Source: Flavobacterium endoglycinae
GTDB taxonomy: Bacteria > Bacteroidota > Bacteroidia > Flavobacteriales > Flavobacteriaceae
Direction of reading: 5' to 3'
NCBI RefSeq assembly: GCF_017352115.1
Contig: NZ_CP071448.1
Location: 1-64,000 of the forward strand
Length of the DNA stretch: 64,000 nt
Shown here: positions 16,132-25,266 of the stretch, piece by piece
Layout: each line of letters opens with the position of its first letter
Numbering within the stretch: position 1 is the stretch's first letter
Notes under the pieces: model-generated
What the model saw: only the letters and a program-made list of their open reading frames with translations
Database searches by the model: none
What the model was told of the DNA's origin: nothing
Made by a program: the position numbers and the translations under genes

Positions 16132-16159
16132 CGAAGATAATATAAATTTTCTTTTGCAA
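16132..16159 (-). promoter_or_regulatory. Promoter for the leader/PhyH operon
   Basis: Reading the minus strand, TTG (16159-16157), 17 nt, then TATCTTCG (16139-16132), one mismatch from the Bacteroidota -7 consensus TAnnTTTG. Transcription would start near 16126, giving about 65 nt of leader before the poly-Cys ORF. Confidence 0.55.
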
Positions 16160-16191
16160 TGATTTTTTTTTAGTTTTTTTGAAAAAAAAAT

Positions 16192-16980
16192 TTAAACCTT
16201 ATAAATCCCAGCAGCTGTTTTTTCGATAAAAGCCTTTGGCAGTATACGATTGGCATACACAGAAATGATATTCGTAAAACCTGGAATAACTTCTGATTTT
16301 TTGCTGAACATGGCTTTTACTGCCATTTTTGCCACCTCATCTGGCTGCATATTAAACTTTTCAGCCATTTTATTTAGAGCTTCTAATCCTGCTCTCGAAG
16401 CAAAACCGGTATTAACGGGACCTGGACTAAAACAAGTTACAGAAATTGAAGTTTTAGCAAGTTCAAAACGCAAAGCACGTGTAAACGATAAAACAAAAGC
16501 CTTTGTAGCCGAATACACCGCTAGCGTAGGCACAGCCTGATAGGCCGCAGTACTTGATATATTGAGAATATAAGCTTGTTTTTGTTGTGAAAGCGCTGGC
16601 AGTAATAAATGTGAAAGTTCGACTATTACATTCATGTTTAGCTGCATCATGCCAAGCTGATCGGTTAATGAAGACTTGCTAAAATCTCCCCAAACACCAT
16701 AACCAGCATTGTTTACTAAAATACCAATTGGATAGTTATTCATTTTTACCCAGTTCGTTACTTTAAGCGATGCATCATTTATTGAAAGATCAATGGATAA
16801 AAAAGGAGCAGAAATACCATATTTGAGTTGAAGATCATCAGACAATGTTTTTAATTCCTGTTCACTTCTTGCAACCAGCAGCAACGAATAACCTTGTTTT
16901 GCTAATTCGTAAGCAATAGATTTTCCAATTCCTTTGCTGGCACCTGTTATTAAGGCATACGGTTTTTTATTTTCGCTCAT
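16192..16980 (-). CDS. Short-chain dehydrogenase/reductase
   Basis: A 262-residue classical SDR: GASKGIG (about residues 13-19) for NAD(P), NNAGYG, catalytic Ser in LNISSTAAYQ, and YSATK for Tyr/Lys. The sequence after the active site (SPGPVNTGFASRAG) and the basic C-terminus resemble the DltE/YqjQ-like SDR group, whose substrates are mostly undefined. It precedes the leader/PhyH operon on the same strand but is separated by 130 nt, poly-T/poly-A tracts (16161-16195) and a separate promoter, so it is probably an independent transcript. Confidence 0.87.
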   Translation of the reverse strand: MSENKKPYALITGASKGIGKSIAYELAKQGYSLLLVARSEQELKTLSDDLQLKYGISAPFLSIDLSINDASLKVTNWVKMNNYPIGILVNNAGYGVWGDFSKSSLTDQLGMMQLNMNVIVELSHLLLPALSQQKQAYILNISSTAAYQAVPTLAVYSATKAFVLSFTRALRFELAKTSISVTCFSPGPVNTGFASRAGLEALNKMAEKFNMQPDEVAKMAVKAMFSKKSEVIPGFTNIISVYANRILPKAFIEKTAAGIYKV

Positions 16981-17078
16981 TTTATCAATTTTATTCTCAA
17001 ATATAAAAATTAATCGTAAACCATTCAGCGGAAAAACATAATTGTCATAATCCTTCCTCTATTGAATATTACAATTCT

Positions 17079-17621
17079 TTATAGTTTTGGATTGTATCGT
17101 GACGTTGTTTTTTTTCTGTTTTCATCTATCGCTGCATCATAATTAATAGTGGTTATAGCCGCTTCTGAAAACAAATTGTCAGCTGTTTTTTCTTCGTCTG
17201 ACGCTACTGCAAGCATATCACCTATTCGATTTTCATTAAGCTTATGACTCCATGCTGCTAAACTATCATAAAGTGAGATCTGATAATGGATTATTTTCTG
17301 GACTGTAGCAATAAGGGCCACATCTCTTACTGGTCCTAAAATTGTATCATAAAGTACATTTTGTCCTTCATTGATAAGTCGTTGCACTGCTATACTTTTT
17401 CTTCCTCTTGCTTTACTATTTTTGATCCCGAAAATTTGTTCAATTCTGATAATCTGCTGACGGGTAATTTCAATGTATCCTTCAATTACAGAAGTAAGGT
17501 TTGGAGAGGAGGCATTATTTCTAGCTTTAGGCAGTAATTTTAAACTCTGACGCTCACAACCCAAAAGTCTTCTCAGTTCTTCCATCCATAATTTTTCTAG
17601 TGTTATTGCATCTGCTTTCAT
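17079..17621 (-). CDS. DUF892 (YciE/YciF-type) ferritin-like protein
   Basis: A 180-residue all-helical protein of the DUF892 family: LEKLWMEELRRLLGCERQSL at the N-terminus, a QGPVRD-like ILGPVRDVALIATVQKIIHY segment, and EEKTADNLFSEAAITTINYD at the end. Family members form four-helix ferritin-like bundles and are induced by general, osmotic or oxidative stress in other bacteria; the metal-binding activity of most is untested. Several of the usual Glu/His metal ligands are weakly conserved here (for example IIHYQIS). A more typical paralog lies at 41215-41859. Confidence 0.83.
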   Translation of the reverse strand: MKADAITLEKLWMEELRRLLGCERQSLKLLPKARNNASSPNLTSVIEGYIEITRQQIIRIEQIFGIKNSKARGRKSIAVQRLINEGQNVLYDTILGPVRDVALIATVQKIIHYQISLYDSLAAWSHKLNENRIGDMLAVASDEEKTADNLFSEAAITTINYDAAIDENRKKTTSRYNPKL

Positions 17622-17729
17622 AATTTCTATTTATTATATCACTATTCCGTTACATAATCTGGAAATGAGGTCTAAGGCTTACAATTTCCATATGTTGTTT
17701 CTTTAATACTGATAGTTGATTTTGATATT

Positions 17730-19922
17730 TTACCAGCTTATACGAATACTTGAATCGCCCGCAAATTCAAATTTGTTATCATTGGAAGCTTTGATTTCAT
17801 TATATTTCGAAGTTTGTTTTACTTCAACTTTAACTTTAGATAAAGCAGATTTAGAAAGTCCCTGCAATCTCATAGAAGCTTTAAAATTTGGATTACCTGT
17901 TAAACGAAAAGTGAGTTTGGTTTTGCCAAAGCGAAAATTTACTGCTGGATAATCGATAAAACCTACAGCATCTAGAGCCTTGATTCTAAAGTACTGTCTA
18001 GGAATAACTCCAAATGACATTCCGGTGCCGTATACTTCCTGTCCCACTTCACCTGATTTTTCCCAGCCATCATGTATGTCTTCCAAAGGTACCCACAGTT
18101 CTTTCTGCACTTGTCCTGTTTTAATTTCCTCAGCGATCATTTCAGCAGGAAGAAGGGGTGGAAAATAAAAGGCAAGTCTGGAAACTGCATATTTAATAAA
18201 TTCTGGAATAAGTATTTTTAGAGAAGGCAGTATATCAATTCCATCTGTAACTTCCATATAATGATGAAGTGCCGCATATACCTCAAATTCTTCGTAAGCC
18301 GCAGTGTATGGAGCATCATTTAATGGAAAAACAGAAAAGAAACTCGGGAAATTTTTCCCATATCCATAATCACATTCCCAAAGCTGAACATTTTTAAATA
18401 CACCTGCCAAACAGCAATAGCTCAATTTAAGATATTGTTCATCTTGGGTTTCTCTGTATAATTCTACCAAAGCTCCAGCAGAAAAAGCCGTATTATTGGC
18501 CTGATAAAAAATATCGAAACCAAGTCCTTCCAAACTCTTCAAAGCTCTTTTTGCTTCAGTAAGAAATCGTTTCTCTCCTGTCAATTTATAAGCCATGAGC
18601 ATTACATGCGCATAAGATCCGGGAACATCTTTTTCACCTCCTCTTCCTGGAGCTGTTTCTGCTTTGATTACTTCAAAAGTGGTCATTTTGTAGAAAACAG
18701 GCCAATCGTAATCAAAATGATGGGCTGCTTTTATGGCATAATCAACCGAATTTAGAAAAAGCTTTTCAGCTTTCTTGTCCCCTCTGTGTGCCAGACGGGC
18801 GAGGTTTAAAAGCGGATGATGCAGATACCAGGAATCCATGACCATTTCTTGTTTTTGTTCTTCAGATTTGTCAAGCTGATCTACTAATGCCGGATGCCAG
18901 CGGACTACGCTTTTTACACGTTCATCATAAAACTGTTCAAGTCCTTTATCCAGATCATCATAAAGCGGATGGCTGTTTTCTGACCACACAAGATATTCGT
19001 GAAGAGGAAGCTTAACGGCGAGCTGCACCATAATTTCTGCGGGAGTTTTATAGTCTTGTACATAGGCATTTAAATAAGGAGAATCATTGGCCATCATCCA
19101 GCATCCTTTGTTAAGATATAGCTGTTCAAGGACTTTTTCTGCAATACAAGGCCAGTCCTGATAGGGAATTTCAGGTTTGGAAATATGCGGATACAGAACT
19201 GCGAGATAATTTAAAAACTCAGATGTAGCTTGGAGATCATCTTTTACAATATTTTCATTAAGGATTATAAAAGCATCCGAAATGGTAAATTCTACATTTT
19301 CTGGAATAGGTTTCTCTTTATTAACAGGGAATTCAAAACCAATTTCAGGCCACTTACCTCCTACTGTATCGGCAAGTGATGTTTTAGACGCATCACAATA
19401 ATGAGACATCGCACTAAGATTCTGAAAATAAAATACAGAACCATTCTGCGGCTTGGTCATACTAAAATATATATGCCCAGAACGCGATCCTACCTGATGT
19501 GTATGAATAATTCCAGAGGTATTTTCCACTCGGCCATCTGCGGTTAACGGTACAATGTCTCGTGGCCAGAATGGAATTAAAAGAGAAAATGCTGCTGTAA
19601 ACTGGGTAGTGTATCGAATTACAGGCGGATCAGATTCAGGAAATGAAACTGTGATTGTGTAACGCCCAAGACGTGTTGATGCGTTTATAACAATTTGTTT
19701 GGATTCAGTAACGAGATCTGCTTTGTAAAAGCCGCTATTCATCCCAAAAGCCATTCGAAATGCAATACGTCCTGCATCTGGCCATTGAACAGTGAGCCAG
19801 ATCGAATCACCTGCATTATAAAATTGCAAATTGTAATGTGATAATTGCATTTCATGTAAAAGACTGGCATTAACTATATCAGCCTGTACCGTGGCCGTCC
19901 ATGGTGTAACAGAATTCAACAT
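17730..19922 (-). CDS. Large protein with possible six-hairpin glycosidase fold
   Basis: A 730-residue protein without a signal peptide. The first about 200 residues look like beta-rich domains; residues about 260-600 are a run of helical hairpins with the spacing and aromatic/acidic content of (alpha/alpha)6 toroid enzymes (YLHHPLLNLARLAHRGD, PGSYAHVMLMAYKLTGEKRF, ALVELYRETQDEQYLKLS, APYTAAYEEFEVYAALHHYM). The last 100 residues are again beta-rich. I cannot name the family or the reaction; carbohydrate-active or lyase chemistry is a structural guess. The absence of an export signal suggests a cytoplasmic role. It is followed on the same strand by the DUF892 gene 108 nt away. Confidence 0.7.
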   Translation of the reverse strand: MLNSVTPWTATVQADIVNASLLHEMQLSHYNLQFYNAGDSIWLTVQWPDAGRIAFRMAFGMNSGFYKADLVTESKQIVINASTRLGRYTITVSFPESDPPVIRYTTQFTAAFSLLIPFWPRDIVPLTADGRVENTSGIIHTHQVGSRSGHIYFSMTKPQNGSVFYFQNLSAMSHYCDASKTSLADTVGGKWPEIGFEFPVNKEKPIPENVEFTISDAFIILNENIVKDDLQATSEFLNYLAVLYPHISKPEIPYQDWPCIAEKVLEQLYLNKGCWMMANDSPYLNAYVQDYKTPAEIMVQLAVKLPLHEYLVWSENSHPLYDDLDKGLEQFYDERVKSVVRWHPALVDQLDKSEEQKQEMVMDSWYLHHPLLNLARLAHRGDKKAEKLFLNSVDYAIKAAHHFDYDWPVFYKMTTFEVIKAETAPGRGGEKDVPGSYAHVMLMAYKLTGEKRFLTEAKRALKSLEGLGFDIFYQANNTAFSAGALVELYRETQDEQYLKLSYCCLAGVFKNVQLWECDYGYGKNFPSFFSVFPLNDAPYTAAYEEFEVYAALHHYMEVTDGIDILPSLKILIPEFIKYAVSRLAFYFPPLLPAEMIAEEIKTGQVQKELWVPLEDIHDGWEKSGEVGQEVYGTGMSFGVIPRQYFRIKALDAVGFIDYPAVNFRFGKTKLTFRLTGNPNFKASMRLQGLSKSALSKVKVEVKQTSKYNEIKASNDNKFEFAGDSSIRISW

Positions 19923-20062
19923 AAGTACGCTTTTAAATTAAACTTAATATCAAATTTGAGATTTAAATCAATTGGTTACTTACATAATACAATCAAAAGT
20001 TTATAAGAATTTAATTCAAAATTAGATCAGACTATTAGCAAAACTATATGGAATAGCGTTTA

Positions 20063-20431
20063 CTATTCCTCATATGAATGTTCCTCAAACTCGGAACGGC
20101 GTTTAAGACCATGAATTATGGCAGCTGTTCCCAATATTAAATGAGGCATGAATATACGATGTGAGAAATTCAGTATCCAAGGTGACACTGCCAAAAACAT
20201 ACCTGTCAATACATAAAGAAGCAGATACACGTTTAATGGCATTACCCTAATAAATCCAGTACCACATTTGGTTATCATTCCATTTAAAATCAGAGTTGCA
20301 GATGCACTGTAAAGTATAATACTTTCTACTGATGAGTGAGATAGTTTAAAAAGAAATGGAACGATGAGCATGAGAATGGGAATGAGGTATCTTTTTCCTG
20401 CTTGTGATTGATTATAATCTATAGATGACAT
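20063..20431 (-). CDS. SPW-repeat-like small membrane protein
   Basis: A 122-residue protein with four predicted membrane helices. The segment LTGMFLAVSPWILNFSHRIF has the SPW motif typical of SPW-repeat proteins, followed by HLILGTAAIIHGL. The C-terminal tail is charged (RRSEFEEHSYEE). Such proteins are uncharacterised and often occur beside stress-protein genes, as here with DUF892 and another small membrane protein. Confidence 0.72.
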   Translation of the reverse strand: MSSIDYNQSQAGKRYLIPILMLIVPFLFKLSHSSVESIILYSASATLILNGMITKCGTGFIRVMPLNVYLLLYVLTGMFLAVSPWILNFSHRIFMPHLILGTAAIIHGLKRRSEFEEHSYEE

Positions 20432-20601
20432 ATCTAAATATTTTTTTAATTGAATTTTGATGAAATGAAAGGCAAATTTAAAAGCCTTATATATTCACTT
20501 TTTTACAAGATTTCTTAAGATACTTATACAATTCTCGACTTGTAGTAATCGCATGTTTATCTTTAATCAAACTACAAAGCTTTCAGAAATTCAACTATAC
20601 A

Positions 20602-20640
20602 AATAAAGCTGCCTATTATTATGGCAGCTTTATTTTTTAA
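20602..20640. terminator. Terminator hairpin
   Basis: A perfect 12-bp stem AATAAAGCTGCC (20602-20613) with GGCAGCTTTATT (20623-20634), followed on the plus strand by T6. It lies 27 nt beyond the stop of the minus-strand gene at 20662 and probably ends it. Confidence 0.75.
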
Positions 20641-20661
20641 TACAGTAGTTAAAAATTAGTA

Positions 20662-20910
20662 TTACGATTTATCTTCAGCATCGTGTCCGTTTTGCTTAAC
20701 CAGTTTGTTATAAATACCCAGCAGCAGAAAAGGCGACGCCCATTGTCCTACAAAGAGTGCCGTGTGCTTATGACCCAGGCATTTTAATGCCAAAGAAGTT
20801 CCCATAGAAGCTAGCGAAGCATATAAAAATAAATCTGATGGCAGCTTAGAAGTCTGTTCCTCAATTGCCTTAGCAGTAGCGCTTTCTGTGTTTTCATTTT
20901 CTAGTAACAT
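20662..20910 (-). CDS. Small membrane protein of unknown function
   Basis: An 82-residue protein: an acidic/polar N-terminus (ENTESATAKAIEEQTSKL), two hydrophobic stretches (LFLYASLASMGTSLALKCLG and HTALFVGQWASPFLLLGIYN) and a short polar tail. It is flanked by a terminator and a 136-bp upstream spacer. No family is recognised, but similar short proteins accompany DUF892/SPW-type stress genes in this group. Confidence 0.6.
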   Translation of the reverse strand: MLLENENTESATAKAIEEQTSKLPSDLFLYASLASMGTSLALKCLGHKHTALFVGQWASPFLLLGIYNKLVKQNGHDAEDKS

Positions 20911-21046
20911 AATTCTAGTTTTTAAAAATTAATATAGCGCAAAGTAGACTTTCATAGTAAGGCGTATTTACAGAATTCAAATCTATTTTTACAATATACA
21001 TCTGATAATCAAATCAATAATTTACATTTAAAATAAAATGAATATG

Positions 21047-22993
21047 CTAGTTTATTAACGGTAAAGTAAAATAAAATACAGATCCTTTACCTTCTATACT
21101 CTCTACCCATATTCTGCCTCCATGCTCTAGCACAATTTGAGCAGCCAAATACAATCCTAATCCCATACCTGGAAAAGTATCCATATTATTGGTTGTGACA
21201 CGAAAGAATTTGTCGAAAACTTTATCAAGATCCTTTTCTGGAATTCCGTAGCCTTCGTCTGCAATGCTTATCGTAACATCATTTTCTCCAGTATTACTTT
21301 CAACAGTTATAAGAGATTCTTTTGGGGAGTATTTTACCGAATTAGACAAGAGATTGGTTATTACTTGTTCAATGCGCTGTTTATCTCCTTTTACCTGTAA
21401 CGGTTGTTCAATAATCAATTCAATTTTATGATTAGTAGTTCTCTGGATTTCCTGTATTCTCTCTTCTAAAATAGTATCTAGAGCCAGATATTCGAAATGA
21501 ATCGGCATTTTTCCTTGTTCAATTTTAGTAATATCCAGAAGATTATTAATCAGTATGGTAAGACGATCAATCTGCTCGTTTAGTTTACCAAGCAGCACAC
21601 TATCTTCAAGATTTCCTATTTCCTCAAGTCTTTCTTGTACGATTTCTGCATAAGCTTTTATACTGGTTACGGGTGTTTTGAGTTCATGACTGGCTACAAC
21701 GATAAATTCACTGCGTTGTTTAAGCAGATCTTTTAACTGGAATTGGTTTTCCTGAAGTATTCTTTCAGATTCCTTACGTTCTGTAATGTCGTCAAATAAT
21801 ACAGCCACCTGTCGGTTTCCATGACCTACTCTCGAAACATGAACATTATACCATCGCTGGGTTGCTTGGTTATAATTTTCAACACGCTCCGCCACGCCGC
21901 TTCGGGCCACTCTGTCATAAGTATCAATCCAGGATTTTTCGAGGTTCGGTAAAAACTCGGTGGCAAGTTTCCCTACAGTGTCATTTCCTAATCCTGTCTG
22001 ACGTGTAAATGCAGGGTTTACTTCCATCAATCTAAAGTTGACAGCTCTATCTTCTTCATCTCTCACCATCTCATGGATTAAAAATCCTTCATCAATTGAA
22101 TTAAAAAGCGTACGGTATTTATCTTCAGCATGTTCTGCTATTTCGTCTTTTAAGCTTAATATTTCTTTTTCTGCATTTTTTTGAGCTGTTATATTTTGTG
22201 CAACAAACAACAGCTGGCTAGGATTATTATTTTTATCTCTGGCAAATACTTGTCCTCTCAGCGAAATTATGACCCATTGTTCATTATTATCTTTAATGCG
22301 ATATTCTACTTTATTTTCCTCCCTGTCTTTAAGAGTATGAAATCGTTCATAAAATTCTTGAATGGCAGATATATCCTCAGGATGAAACAATTTAATACGG
22401 TCTTTAAAAGGCATTTTTTGTATTTCATCTACTTCAAAACCTATCCAGGTAAGCGTATCGCGGTTGGCATAAAGAATATTTCTAGAAGGAAACTCAACTA
22501 CTGATACAACATCGGGCATCATTTCTGTAATACTATTTATAAAATGAGATTGCTCTCTCATTCCCTGTTCTGCTTTTTTCTGTTTGGAAATATCACGGCT
22601 GGTCATTACCAATCCATCATCAGATTTTACAAGTGCTTGATAAAACCAGCCTTCAAACTGTTCATAATGATAATACTGTTCATGCTGTACGGGTTCGCCG
22701 GTTTCAACTACACTGACCATTTTATCAAAAATACCACTCGGGATCACACCTGGATTTTTAGACAGTAATGAAGAGCCAATAACGTCACCGTTTTGGGCTA
22801 CGCCTCCCTTGTTATTCATAATCCAGATAAAATCGACTATTTTATTATTTTGATCTCTAACTGATTGAAATACCTGAATAATATCAAGCGAATTATCGAT
22901 GATAGTTTGTAAAAGCTGTAACTGTTTTTCTGTACTAAGACGATCTGTTTTAGGCTTGATGTTCGTCTCATGTAACGATTTATGTTTCTTCAT
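21047..22993 (-). CDS. PAS-domain hybrid-type sensor histidine kinase
   Basis: A 648-residue cytoplasmic kinase without membrane helices. Three PAS regions are seen (about 25-140, 145-270, 290-410), the last with LNEVNPAFTRQTGL-like phrasing. The HisKA domain has VVASHELKTPVTSIKAYAEI with the phosphoacceptor near His436, and the ATPase domain shows the N box (ITNLLSNSVKYS), DEGYGIPE and GMGLGLYLA. It is complete and should be active. The stop-start spacing to the receiver gene upstream is 2 nt, so they form an operon (24555 to 21047) of kinase, receiver and kinase. Signal unknown. Confidence 0.9.
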   Translation of the reverse strand: MKKHKSLHETNIKPKTDRLSTEKQLQLLQTIIDNSLDIIQVFQSVRDQNNKIVDFIWIMNNKGGVAQNGDVIGSSLLSKNPGVIPSGIFDKMVSVVETGEPVQHEQYYHYEQFEGWFYQALVKSDDGLVMTSRDISKQKKAEQGMREQSHFINSITEMMPDVVSVVEFPSRNILYANRDTLTWIGFEVDEIQKMPFKDRIKLFHPEDISAIQEFYERFHTLKDREENKVEYRIKDNNEQWVIISLRGQVFARDKNNNPSQLLFVAQNITAQKNAEKEILSLKDEIAEHAEDKYRTLFNSIDEGFLIHEMVRDEEDRAVNFRLMEVNPAFTRQTGLGNDTVGKLATEFLPNLEKSWIDTYDRVARSGVAERVENYNQATQRWYNVHVSRVGHGNRQVAVLFDDITERKESERILQENQFQLKDLLKQRSEFIVVASHELKTPVTSIKAYAEIVQERLEEIGNLEDSVLLGKLNEQIDRLTILINNLLDITKIEQGKMPIHFEYLALDTILEERIQEIQRTTNHKIELIIEQPLQVKGDKQRIEQVITNLLSNSVKYSPKESLITVESNTGENDVTISIADEGYGIPEKDLDKVFDKFFRVTTNNMDTFPGMGLGLYLAAQIVLEHGGRIWVESIEGKGSVFYFTLPLIN

Positions 22994-22995
22994 AA

Positions 22996-23358
22996 TTATG
23001 TAATAAGACCATTAACGAGTTCCAGCATTTCGCGTCTTTTAAAAGGTTTTTCTAAAAAAGCATTTGCTCCTGCTTTAAAAGCTGCAGGTGCTACTTGTGG
23101 ACTTGCCGATATTATTATGATAGGAACTTTTGCAGTATCAGGCTTACTTTTTATCAAACTGCAGACGTCTAATCCGTCTACGCCTGATAATTGTTTATCA
23201 AGAATAAATAAATCTGGAATATCATAATTACCTTTTACCAGATTATCTCCATTTGAAAATACCGTTACTGCATAACCTGCACTTTGCAAAATCATCCTAA
23301 TGGCATCTTGAATAGCCGAATCATCTTCTGTTAATATTACTTTTTTTTTATTTGTCAT
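22996..23358 (-). CDS. Single-domain response regulator (CheY-like)
   Basis: A 120-residue receiver with no output domain. The acidic pocket is TEDDS (about residues 11-13), the phosphorylated Asp is in LFILDKQLSG (about 54), the Ser/Thr switch in IIIISASP and the Lys in FLEKPFKRR. It sits between two PAS kinase genes in one operon, so it likely relays between them or to a distant partner. Confidence 0.92.
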   Translation of the reverse strand: MTNKKKVILTEDDSAIQDAIRMILQSAGYAVTVFSNGDNLVKGNYDIPDLFILDKQLSGVDGLDVCSLIKSKPDTAKVPIIIISASPQVAPAAFKAGANAFLEKPFKRREMLELVNGLIT

Positions 23359-23367
23359 TTTATGCAG

Positions 23368-24555
23368 TTATTGAGAAAGGTAACAGTAAAAAGTACTTCC
23401 CTGACCAGGTTCACTATCGGCCTTTATAAATCCTTTATGCAGCCGGGCAGCTTTAAGAGCGATCGCCAATCCTTTTCCACTTCCTTTGTAGGCACCATGC
23501 GGATGAAGCTGCTGGAACAACTCAAAAATACGCTCGCTAAATCTGGATTCAAACCCAATCCCATTATCTTTAAACGCAATACAATAATAGCTTTCATTAG
23601 GACGAGCTTCTTTAAAAGAAATTTCTTTTCCCAAAACTTTCTCGCAGGTAATTAAAAGTTCAGGAACGACATCTTTTCGGATAAATTTAATAACATTCGA
23701 TATCAGCTGTCTGAAAATCTGCTCTAATGCATTCGAATGTCCTTTTATAACTGGAAGTGTTCCTACGTTAATTAATAAACCTGCTGCTTGTATTTCATGA
23801 CGTAAACCGTCTAGCACTTTTGACAGAATCGAATTAAGATCAACATGCTGCATTTCTTTCTTGGAAGTGCTCAGTGTAAGGAAACTAACAATATCATCCA
23901 TAAGGAGTCCTAAACGCTGAAGACTAGTCTGCATTCGTCTGACATTTCCTTTGCCGCTGTCGGATAAATTTACGGCTTCATTCTTTTTTATCTGTTCAGC
24001 AAACATGTAGATTTTTCGAACAGGTTCCATCAAATCATGAGCAGCGATTTTGGCAAATGTTGCCATTTCTTCATTAGCATACTGTAACTCTGTATACTTT
24101 AAAAGCAATTGGTCATTCAGTTCTCTCAGCTGATCTTCGGCTTTAAATCTGTGGGATACATCATGAATAATCTGTAAAATGCCATTTATTTCTCCAGAAC
24201 AATTTTGAAGAGGAACTACATGTGTTTCAAAATGTCCTTTTAAGTAGAAATCATCAGGGGGCAGAAAAAACTTTCTTCCTTCCAAAACATTCTCGAAAGC
24301 AGTATTAAAAACTGTTTTATTGGCTTCTGAAAATACGCTGAAAAAAGGTTTGTCGATTATATCATCACGCAAAAAACCTGTCCATGTTTCGATAACTGTA
24401 TTACAGCTGATGATTTTAAAATCAGTATCAAGGGCGATCATTCCGTCAATACTTGCATTATTAATACTCATTGCCAGTTCGCTTCTGGCTTTCCAAAAGT
24501 CGGTTTTTTCAGATTTTAATTTTTTTTCTTGATTATTTTCTTTTTTCTGTTTCAT
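23368..24555 (-). CDS. PAS-domain sensor histidine kinase
   Basis: A 395-residue soluble kinase. A PAS domain (about 30-145: IDGMIALDTDFKIISCNTVI) with a PAC-like end (GILQIIHDVSH) is followed by a short coiled coil and HisKA with FAKIAAHDLMEPVRKIYMF (His about 173). The ATPase domain has the N box (IFRQLISNVIKFI), DNGIGFE and GSGKGLAIALKAA. The phosphoacceptor is intact, unlike in the fusion protein at 25267. First gene of the three-gene signalling operon. The very lysine-rich start (KQKKENNQEKKLKSEK) is notable but unexplained. Confidence 0.88.
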   Translation of the reverse strand: MKQKKENNQEKKLKSEKTDFWKARSELAMSINNASIDGMIALDTDFKIISCNTVIETWTGFLRDDIIDKPFFSVFSEANKTVFNTAFENVLEGRKFFLPPDDFYLKGHFETHVVPLQNCSGEINGILQIIHDVSHRFKAEDQLRELNDQLLLKYTELQYANEEMATFAKIAAHDLMEPVRKIYMFAEQIKKNEAVNLSDSGKGNVRRMQTSLQRLGLLMDDIVSFLTLSTSKKEMQHVDLNSILSKVLDGLRHEIQAAGLLINVGTLPVIKGHSNALEQIFRQLISNVIKFIRKDVVPELLITCEKVLGKEISFKEARPNESYYCIAFKDNGIGFESRFSERIFELFQQLHPHGAYKGSGKGLAIALKAARLHKGFIKADSEPGQGSTFYCYLSQ

Positions 24556-25266
24556 TTGGGGGGACTGTTTATTTTTATATTAATCAGTCCTCAAATAGTA
24601 TAACATACCATACAATCGGAAGACTGATGAATGATTTAATATTTGGTGAAATCAGATAGACTGGTGAATCAATATCTATAAGTGAAAGCAATTTACAATT
24701 TTTCTAAGAATAATTTTACGCTATTTCATCATTTAACAATAGGTTATTGGTTTGGCGATAGAGACTAAACAAAAAGATAAAAACTAGAAAATACAGCACT
24801 TCATCGCAGGTTTTCAAGAAAAGAATACAGCGCAAAATGTAAATTATGAAGTTTTAAATCAAAATAATGTAAAACATAAGCCCGCAATAATTCTACTTTT
24901 GAAATTATCCAAAGACACCCTAATTGAATAACAGGTCTATTTAGACCTGCCTACTATAGAAAGTAATCGGTAAGACTTATAAGATTTAGATGCATTTGCC
25001 ATCATAAATTTAACATTAATGCCTGTATTTTCTATACGTTGTTATGGGCTGGTTTACAGCATCTATTTGCAGCTGTATTTTCTGCAAATAGTTTTCCTGC
25101 ATTTTGATGCATGACCAAAATATACAAGTTACATTTTATTGAATGCAATTTTTTGTAAAACACTTATTTCCAATGAAATAACTGTTTTCTAAAATATTGC
25201 CCTCTTCGCTCATTCAATTTTGCGAAGAAAAAATTTTCACTTGTATATTAATAAAATCAACATCAA
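24556..25266. other. Non-coding divergent spacer, 711 bp, with two palindromes
   Basis: This separates the kinase operon (minus) from the CheB-CheR fusion (plus). It contains an 18-bp palindrome with arms CAGGTCTA (24932-24939) and TAGACCTG (24942-24949), and a hairpin CTATTTGCAG (25063-25072) with CTGCAAATAG (25082-25091) followed by TTTTCC. These may be operators or RNA hairpins in the leader of the fusion gene. No ORF of note was found. Confidence 0.45.
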
